8,878 nt of DNA from DATKZS01 sp035527835 [NCBI: bacterium] (GTDB lineage: Bacteria; RBG-13-61-14): contig DATKZS010000156.1 of the NCBI GenBank assembly GCA_035527835.1, positions 1 to 8,878 of the forward strand. The letters run 5' to 3'. Below, one piece after another: positions 5,931 through 8,878 of this stretch (positions are counted from its first letter, which is position 1; the number at the start of each line of letters is the position of its first letter). The notes beneath the pieces were generated by a model. That model did not search any database and was not told where the DNA came from. It saw only the letters and a program-made list of their open reading frames with translations. Position numbers and translations under genes: made by a program.

Positions 5931-6019
5931 GAATTTTTAACGCCAAGACGCCAAGGCGCCGAAGATATTTATTTATAATAATCTTTAAAGACTTGGCGTC
6001 TTGGCGTTCAAAAATTTTC
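5931..6019. repeat. Hairpin repeat (family C) between the two receiver genes
   Basis: AACGCCAAGACGCCAAG (5939-5955) and its exact reverse complement (5992-6008) form a 17-bp perfect stem around a 36-base loop, most of it AT-rich. A-T flanks (GAATTTTT at 5931-5938, CAAAAATTTTC at 6009-6019) extend the pairing with one unpaired base. Like family A, the arms are built from short tandem units (GCCAAGAC). It could act as an mRNA hairpin that lowers expression of the downstream receiver gene, or as a MITE-like insertion. Confidence 0.85.
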
Positions 6020-6047
6020 TCTCATGGTCTTCCCCTGGTCTTCCCTT

Positions 6048-6827
6048 TCATGCCGGGTCCCCGGTTTCCGTGGTTTCCAGGATGGCGCGCATGGTTGAGA
6101 GGAGGGCGGCGGGTCCGTCCACCTTGCACACGAAGCCGGCGGCCCCGGTCTCTCGGGCCAGCACGGAGAGCTCGTGGGGCGACTTATTGGAATGGAAGAC
6201 GATCCGGGGTTTTGCCTTGAAGGTTTTGTCCTGGCGGAGGATCTTGGCCAGGATGTCTCCGGAGAGCGCGGGCATCATCACGTCGAGGAGGACGACGTCG
6301 GGGCTGAAGCTCTTGATGGCCGGGATCACGCCCTGCGCTTGGGTATGGGACATGACCTGATACCCGGCCTTGGTGAGAACTGTTTCGGCCAGCTTGGCGT
6401 CGGTCTCGTCGTCGTCGAGCACGAACACCTTGTAGGTCCGGGTCACGATCTTCCTGTCGGCGAGCAGGGTATTGATCTGGACCCACAGCTCCTTGGGCGA
6501 GAAGGGCTTGGGGATGAGGACGTCGGCGCCGGCGGCCATTGCCCGCTCGGTCTCGCGGCGTTTTTCGGAGGCCGTGACCATGACCACCACCATCTCTTTA
6601 CGGGCGGGGTTCTGGCGGATCATGCGGCACAGGTCCACGCCGTCGAGGTCGCCCGGCAGCATCACGTCAATCACCGCGAGGTGGGGCGAGATCAGCTCGA
6701 TCATGCGCCAGCCCTGCACCACGTTCTCCGCCTGCACCGTTTGCAGGCCCCTGGTCTCCAGGGTGCGGGCCACCATCTCGCGGTTAAGCCTGTTGTCGTC
6801 AACCACCACCGCCCTTAACAGGGTCAT
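6048..6827 (-). CDS. Double-receiver response regulator without output domain
   Basis: The protein has 259 residues and two REC domains. REC1 (about 4-122) is canonical: D10/D11, phospho-acceptor D54 in AVIDVMLPGD, T85 in VMVTAS and K107 in IPKPFS. REC2 (about 132-252) has D138-D140, phospho-acceptor D182 in LLDVMMPALSG, S213 in FHSNK and K235 in FVCKVDGP, with Val instead of the usual Pro after Lys. REC2 is a close relative of the single receiver encoded downstream, so the two probably arose by duplication. No DNA-binding, GGDEF or other effector domain is present. The ATG at 6827 overlaps the kinase stop codon in an ATGA, and a strong GGAGG lies 8 bases upstream within the kinase's last codons, so the two are translationally coupled. 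It probably takes phosphate from that kinase and passes it on or signals through partners. Confidence 0.95.
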   Translation of the reverse strand: MTLLRAVVVDDNRLNREMVARTLETRGLQTVQAENVVQGWRMIELISPHLAVIDVMLPGDLDGVDLCRMIRQNPARKEMVVVMVTASEKRRETERAMAAGADVLIPKPFSPKELWVQINTLLADRKIVTRTYKVFVLDDDETDAKLAETVLTKAGYQVMSHTQAQGVIPAIKSFSPDVVLLDVMMPALSGDILAKILRQDKTFKAKPRIVFHSNKSPHELSVLARETGAAGFVCKVDGPAALLSTMRAILETTETGDPA

Positions 6828-8410
6828 GACTCCGGCCTCCTTTCAGGAATTACGAACCTGAAGGTAGTGCCCTGGCCCCCGCCCGGGCCCTCCTCGCCCT
6901 GGCTCTCGAACCAGATCCGGCCCTTGTGCCCATCCTCGATGATCAGCTTGGCGATGGGCATGCCCAGCCCGGCGCCCTCGGAGTGGTGCTTGATCGAGGC
7001 CACCTGCTCGAACTTGTTAAAGACCTTGGCCCCGAACTCCCGCGGGATGCCGATGCCCTCATCGGCGATACACACCCTGATTCCGCCCTCCACCTCCTCC
7101 GTGGTCACCGTGATGCTCTTGCCGGGGTCGGAGAACTTGATGGCGTTATGGATGATATTGGACACCACCTGCTTGATGCGGTCGGGGTCCATCTCCACGG
7201 GTTCGAGCTGGTCGTTATAATTGGTGATGATCCGGATTTGTTTGCGGTCCGCCATCGGCTTCAATGTGTCTATCGCCGTCTGCACCGTCCGGTTCATGGA
7301 CGTCCGGATGAAGTTGTACACCACCCGTCCCGCCTCCATGCGCGAGAGGTCCAGGATGTCGTCCACCAGGCGGCGCAGGTGCTGGCTCTCCTGGTAAATG
7401 ATCTCCACGAACTCCTTGCGCTCCTTTAACGAGATGTCCCACTCTTTAAGGAACTCGGTATAACCCAGGATGTTGGCCAGCGGCGCCCGCAGCTCGTGCC
7501 CCACCAGGCTCAGGAAGTCGTCCTTCATGTTGTCCAGCTCCTTGAGCTCCTGGAAGGCCTTTCCCAACTCCTTGTTCTTCTGCTCCAGGTCCTTGAGCAG
7601 GGCGTTCTCCCGCTCATCGCGCGCCACCATCACCATGCCCACCAGCTCGCCCGACGCGCTCCGGATCATCGAGCTGGAAACCGTCACCGGGATTTTCGCG
7701 CCCTCCCGCGTGACCCAGACCAATGAGGCCGCCCGGATCTGGCCCGAGCGCATGGCCCGGGCGAAACGCGCCATGGCCTTGGGAATCAGGTCCGGCCGCT
7801 GCTCGAACAGCACCGCCACCGGGTTCCCGATCAGGTCCACCCGCCGATACCCGAGAAGCTCCAGCGCCGGGGCGTTGATGTGAACGATCCGGCCCTCCGT
7901 GTTCAGCAGCACCACCGGGTCGAACAGGCTGGAAGTGAAATTATTGAGGAGCTCCTGGAGCGACTCCATGTCCTTTTCCGGGTCGAACGATACCACCTCC
8001 TCCGACTTGCGCTCCTCGCCCCACGAAAGGATCGCCCCGGAAACATCATCCTGGCGGCGCAGCGTCTCCCCCGATGCCTCCATCAGCATCACCCGCCCGT
8101 CAGGCGTCACCAGCCGCACCGCCCGCTTGTCCATCTGCCGGTCCCCCGCCAAAATCCGGTCCAGCTCGCCCATGAACTCCGCGCGGTCCTCCGGATGGAT
8201 CAGCTCGGACAGGAGCAAAGGCCGGGAAGAGTTAGAAGGGGGGGGAGGCTGTGGAGGATTGCCGTTTCTGTTGACCAGCTTCTCAAATGCAGGGGTGCAG
8301 CGGGTTATCTCGCCGGAGAGGTTGGTCTCGCAAAGGCAGAACACCTGTGAATTCCACAGTACGGGAGGGTCTGCGATGGGACCGATTCCATATGGGCTGC
8401 TCTTTGACAT
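6824..8410 (-). CDS. Soluble PAS-PAS sensor histidine kinase
   Basis: The protein has 528 residues and no membrane segment or signal peptide, so it senses a cytoplasmic or diffusible cue. A first PAS-like region spans about 22-133 (NLSGEITRCTPAFEKL, HPEDR). A clear PAS domain spans about 155-265 (VVLLNTEGRIVHINAPALEL, then LGYRRVDLIG). A charged coiled coil follows (267-293), then the dimerisation and phospho-acceptor domain with H305 in LVGHELRAP. The ATPase domain has N418/N422 in the N-box, DEGIGIP (450-456), FNKFEQV (464-470) and GAGLGMPIAK (479-488). All catalytic motifs are intact. The ATG at 8410 has GAGG 6 bases upstream, with a good promoter 41 bp before that start. Its stop overlaps the double-receiver gene. 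A proline run (52-58, PPQPPPP spanning a G8 tract in the plus strand) sits inside the first PAS region. The ligand cannot be told from sequence. Confidence 0.95.
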   Translation of the reverse strand: MSKSSPYGIGPIADPPVLWNSQVFCLCETNLSGEITRCTPAFEKLVNRNGNPPQPPPPSNSSRPLLLSELIHPEDRAEFMGELDRILAGDRQMDKRAVRLVTPDGRVMLMEASGETLRRQDDVSGAILSWGEERKSEEVVSFDPEKDMESLQELLNNFTSSLFDPVVLLNTEGRIVHINAPALELLGYRRVDLIGNPVAVLFEQRPDLIPKAMARFARAMRSGQIRAASLVWVTREGAKIPVTVSSSMIRSASGELVGMVMVARDERENALLKDLEQKNKELGKAFQELKELDNMKDDFLSLVGHELRAPLANILGYTEFLKEWDISLKERKEFVEIIYQESQHLRRLVDDILDLSRMEAGRVVYNFIRTSMNRTVQTAIDTLKPMADRKQIRIITNYNDQLEPVEMDPDRIKQVVSNIIHNAIKFSDPGKSITVTTEEVEGGIRVCIADEGIGIPREFGAKVFNKFEQVASIKHHSEGAGLGMPIAKLIIEDGHKGRIWFESQGEEGPGGGQGTTFRFVIPERRPES

Positions 8411-8458
8411 CTGATGCCTCGACGATCGGTACTACGGTGTCCACTTACAAGACATATG

Positions 8459-8487
8459 AATCTATCCTATTTTTCAGCTGGTGTCAA
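8459..8487 (-). promoter_or_regulatory. Sigma70-type promoter of the kinase-receiver operon
   Basis: On the minus strand a perfect TTGACA (8482-8487), a 17-bp spacer and TAGATT (8459-8464, 4 of 6) precede the kinase ATG at 8410. The predicted start near 8452 gives a leader of about 41 bases that includes GAGG. Confidence 0.6.
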
Positions 8488-8549
8488 ATTGAATTTCAGC
8501 GCCGTCTCGGGGGCCTCGCAAGTTTAACGTTCGGTAAATCCGCCGATCA

Positions 8550-8620
8550 TGGGAGCGCCCTTCCGGGAACGATTCCCGGCAGCGGCGGAGATGAAGATCG
8601 CGCCCGGAAGGGCGCTCCCA
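8550..8620. repeat. Perfect 18-bp hairpin repeat (family D)
   Basis: TGGGAGCGCCCTTCCGGG (8550-8567) is the exact reverse complement of 8603-8620, with a 35-base loop. The loop holds a smaller palindrome, GGGAA-CGA-TTCCC, which overlaps the end of the left arm. There is no T-tract after either arm, so it is not a typical terminator. It lies between the kinase promoter and the two plus-strand promoters and would separate the two transcription units. A minus-strand frame across it encodes only low-complexity sequence and is not a convincing gene. Confidence 0.85.
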
Positions 8621-8650
8621 CGCCGGGCCGGTGAATTTTGCAAAAAGGTA

Positions 8651-8679
8651 TTGACTTCCATATCAGGACCCGCTACAAT
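8651..8679 (+). promoter_or_regulatory. Strong plus-strand promoter with no clear gene directly after it
   Basis: TTGACT (8651-8656), a 17-bp spacer and TACAAT (8674-8679) each match the consensus at 5 of 6 positions. Transcription would start near 8686. Downstream there is only a 7-codon frame (8702-8725) before the second promoter at 8773-8801. It may give a longer transcript of the gene at 8808, a leader peptide or a small RNA. Confidence 0.5.
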
Positions 8680-8772
8680 CGTCCTCAGAATATTGGCGGG
8701 CATGGATTTATTGACCACGCTATAAGGCCCATTGCTTAACGGCATGTAACCTACTGAATCTCGCAAAATAGC

Positions 8773-8801
8773 TTGACAAATCTGTATTTTCATGCTATAT
8801 T
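8773..8801 (+). promoter_or_regulatory. Near-consensus promoter for a leaderless plus-strand gene
   Basis: Perfect TTGACA (8773-8778), a 17-bp spacer and TATATT (8796-8801, 5 of 6) form the best promoter in the window. Only 6 bases separate the -10 box from the ATG at 8808, so the transcript would start at or beside the start codon. Confidence 0.65.
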
Positions 8802-8807
8802 CATTGC

Positions 8808-8878
8808 ATGGAAACTCAAAACCTTCAACCCTACCGCCCCCGACGTGATTTCGCCGGGATGGAACAACGACGACTCGC
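8808..8878 (+). CDS. N-terminal fragment of a probable transposase or winged-HTH protein, cut by window edge
   Basis: Only 23 codons are visible. The segment PYRPRRDFAGMEQRRL (residues 8-23) resembles the start of IS630-type transposases and related winged-HTH proteins, in which an xFAxxExRRL stretch precedes the first DNA-binding helices; this is recalled family knowledge and needs a search. The ATG at 8808 gives a leaderless message from the strong promoter just upstream. The in-frame ATG at 8859, codon 18, could be the true start on a longer message and has CCGGG just before it. The promoter and start lie next to a palindromic repeat. The identity remains uncertain because most of the gene is outside the window. 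Confidence 0.45.
   Translation, partial: METQNLQPYRPRRDFAGMEQRRL

Noticed and set aside
8524-8793. Minus-strand frame of 89 codons
   Set aside because: Its C-terminal third is translated from the family D hairpin, no ribosome binding site or motif is evident, and it opposes two plus-strand promoters.

Overview
This window looks like a piece of a GC-rich bacterial chromosome that uses selenocysteine, with part of an integrated mobile element at its left end. The Sec genes, the soluble multi-receiver signalling proteins and the intergenic palindromes would fit an uncultured Desulfobacterota-like or candidate-phylum genome, but nothing here fixes the taxonomy. No rRNA gene or CRISPR array was seen.

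Left part (1-~1730, genes on the minus strand): an accessory region with a 212-residue orphan, a small excisionase/AlpA-like helix-turn-helix protein with its own promoter, and the first 181 codons of a phage/plasmid (D5_N, P4-type) primase-helicase that runs off the left edge. The primase overlaps the HTH gene by 32 bp and has a good ribosome binding site.

Junction (~1730-1770): 48 bp after selB, on the same strand, lies the 5' half of a tRNA-Sec gene (selC). It has an 8-nt acceptor strand, a D arm with a 4-nt loop, and the CTTCAAA anticodon loop with UCA anticodon. tRNA sequence stops just after the anticodon loop, and the variable arm, T arm and 3' acceptor strand are absent. I infer that the mobile element integrated at the anticodon loop of selC, which placed the 3' half beyond the left edge.

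Middle (1819-5163, minus strand): selA and selB, complete and 3 bp apart, reading toward the interrupted selC. The original layout was therefore a selA-selB-selC operon that charges and delivers selenocysteine.

Right part (5543-8410, minus strand): a two-component module. A soluble histidine kinase with two PAS-like domains overlaps (ATGA) a double-receiver protein. After a hairpin repeat comes a single-receiver protein closely related to the second receiver. None of the receivers has an output domain. The kinase has a good sigma70-type promoter.

Between these genes are four palindromic repeats of different sequence (5219-5531, 5299-5385, 5931-6019 and 8550-8620), the first two nested. At the right edge a near-consensus promoter sits almost directly on the ATG of a plus-strand gene, probably the start of a transposase or winged-HTH protein.
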